Shown here: piece after piece, positions 13,710-14,866 of the stretch
Layout: each line of letters starts with the position of its first letter
How positions within the stretch are numbered: position 1 is the first letter of the stretch
NCBI GenBank assembly: GCA_016866375.1
Contig: VGMK01000029.1
Coordinates: forward strand, 1-14,866
Direction of reading: 5' to 3'
DNA: 14,866 nt
Origin: Bacteroidota bacterium
GTDB lineage: Bacteria > Bacteroidota > Bacteroidia > Flavobacteriales_D > Crocinitomicaceae
Translations under genes and position numbers: made by a program
The notes under the pieces: model-generated
The model's input: the letters and a program-made list of their open reading frames with translations, nothing else
Database searches by the model: none
What the model was told of the DNA's origin: nothing

Positions 13710-14866
13710 CTATTCGATTATTTTCAAATTAGCAAAACGCAATAAAACTGTTTTGGTACCGTGATGAGGGAAAAATATGGTAGCTTTTTTATCGGGTCCT
13801 ACACCCTCTGTTTTGGTTACTTTTCCTTTTCCGAATCGATCATGCTCCACATTGTTTCCAACCATTACATCGATGGAACCTGATGTTTCTCTACCTGGAT
13901 TTCCCGAAATCTCTTTTAAAGATTTCAATGGTGCATTGGTTCCTAAACTTCGGTTTAACCCTCCAGAAAATGGACGCTCAAATCCTCCTCCCATCAGGGA
14001 GCGTCCTCCTGCTCGAGAAACGCCTTCAAACTCAACATATGTTTTCTCTATTTCGTCAATAAACCTGCTTTGTTCACAACTTATCGATTGCCCCCATGTA
14101 AATCTTGAGCTTGCATACGTTAGCGTAGCCGTTTGCATCGCTCTTGTTACAGCAACGTAAAATAACCTGCGCTCCTCCTCAAGTTCTGAACGCGAATTCA
14201 AGGCCATTTGTGATGGGAATAAATTTTCCTCCAAACCGACTATAAATACATGTGGAAATTCTAATCCCTTGCTTGCATGAATGGTCATGAGCGATACATG
14301 ATTTCTTTCCTCTCCATTGTCTTCGTCTGCATCGGTGAGTAGCGCAACTTCAATCATGAAGTCTGATAAGCTTTTAAATTCATCTCCTTCCTCATTTTTA
14401 CTGAATTCTTGAATACCTGCCAAAAGCTCTTCGACGTTTTGAATGCGCTCCACTTCCTCCGGGCCTTTGTCTTTCTCCGCCAACATTTCACGCATCACAC
14501 CTGAGGATTTGGATATCGTATCCGCAAGTTCAAAAGCATTTAATCTATTGAGTTGTGCGTTGAAACTCATAATCATGGTAACAAACTCACCGATTTTAGC
14601 TTTGGTTCCTGAATTGACATCAGCGGGGTAGGAGTCAAAATCACTCATTACATCCCACATAGACACCCCGTAATGATTGGCTGCTATGATAATGTGTTCT
14701 ATACTCGTTTTCCCAATGGCGCGCTTTGGGTAATTTATTACGCGTTTTAGGGCTTCTTCATCTCGCGGATTAGCTGCTAAACGAAAATAGGCCAAAAGGT
14801 CTTTAATCTCTTTACGTTGATAAAACGACAATCCGCCATAAATCCTGTAAGGTATATTTAATTTTC
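13710..14866 (-). CDS. PcrA/UvrD-type ATP-dependent DNA helicase, C-terminal part (partial)
   Basis: This is the C-terminal portion of a superfamily 1A 3'-5' DNA helicase acting in nucleotide excision repair and removal of recombination or replication intermediates. The frame is open to the window edge, so the first codons and the Walker A region are missing. The visible part begins IPYRIYGGLSFYQRKEIKDLLAY, a PcrA/UvrD 2B-domain signature. Motif V lies in VSLMTIHASKGLEFPHVFIVGLEENLFP (split here across residues) and motif VI in EEERRLFYVAVTRA. A flexible Gly/Arg-rich linker and a C-terminal Tudor-like domain (VEHDRFGKGKV, FFPHHGTKTVLL) complete it; that domain binds RNA polymerase in PcrA. 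A TTG at 14829-14831 is an internal Leu codon, not the start. Whether to call it PcrA or UvrD cannot be settled from this fragment. Confidence 0.94.
   Translation of the reverse strand, partial: KLNIPYRIYGGLSFYQRKEIKDLLAYFRLAANPRDEEALKRVINYPKRAIGKTSIEHIIIAANHYGVSMWDVMSDFDSYPADVNSGTKAKIGEFVTMIMSFNAQLNRLNAFELADTISKSSGVMREMLAEKDKGPEEVERIQNVEELLAGIQEFSKNEEGDEFKSLSDFMIEVALLTDADEDNGEERNHVSLMTIHASKGLEFPHVFIVGLEENLFPSQMALNSRSELEEERRLFYVAVTRAMQTATLTYASSRFTWGQSISCEQSRFIDEIEKTYVEFEGVSRAGGRSLMGGGFERPFSGGLNRSLGTNAPLKSLKEISGNPGRETSGSIDVMVGNNVEHDRFGKGKVTKTEGVGPDKKATIFFPHHGTKTVLLRFANLKIIE

Noticed and set aside
13777..14160. 127-codon plus-strand open frame opposite the helicase
   Set aside because: It is antisense to a strongly conserved helicase region, and its low-complexity Pro/Ser-rich translation matches no family I know.
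14829..14831. TTG as the start of the helicase frame
   Set aside because: The frame continues upstream to the window edge and encodes IPYRIYGGL, a conserved PcrA/UvrD segment, so this TTG is an internal leucine.

Overview
The window is A+T-rich chromosomal DNA from a member of the Bacteroidota, most likely a flavobacterium-like organism. The evidence is a TonB-dependent receptor with an N-terminal carboxypeptidase-like domain followed directly by a DUF4249-type lipoprotein, two perfect matches to the Bacteroidota -7 box (TAnnTTTG), and start codons with no obvious Shine-Dalgarno sequence. I see no tRNA, rRNA, CRISPR array, insertion sequence or clear prophage boundary. The 14.9 kb is packed with 16 protein genes, two of them cut by the window edges, and the only sizeable gene-free stretch is 7476-7917.

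Layout. (1) 1-317 (+) is the C-terminal end of an LTA synthase/sulfatase-family membrane enzyme. (2) 310-4068 (-) is a tightly overlapped operon read pabB -> tilS -> rsmF-like: a folate-branch chorismate enzyme, the tRNA-Ile2 lysidine synthetase, and an rRNA m5C methyltransferase. (3) 4153-7475 (+) is a receptor/lipoprotein pair for outer-membrane uptake, with a candidate promoter just upstream. (4) 7476-7917 is non-coding with weak structure. (5) 7918-9642 (-) holds a glucosaminidase-type peptidoglycan hydrolase followed by a membrane-anchored protein that looks lysozyme-like. (6) 9685-10137 (+) is a small SRPBCC-fold protein. (7) 10171-12601 (+) is a three-gene operon with 4-base overlaps: ABC ATPase, ABC-2-type permease, and an exported LolA/LolB-like protein. 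(8) 12616-14866 (-) is a compact operon: PcrA/UvrD-type helicase (cut by the window end), a secreted cysteine-rich CAP-domain protein, and a YfcE-like metallophosphoesterase.

How they work together. Most of the window is housekeeping (translation fidelity, folate, DNA repair) mixed with envelope functions (sulfatase/LTA synthase-like enzyme, TonB uptake, wall hydrolases, ABC exporter with a lipoprotein-carrier-like partner). I found no convincing new defence or mobile system. The most system-like unexplained units are the ABC-2/LolA-like operon and the glucosaminidase/lysozyme-like pair. The most useful annotation correction is at the start of the second gene of that pair, where the only early start candidates are non-ATG and one of them lies inside a perfect -7 promoter box.
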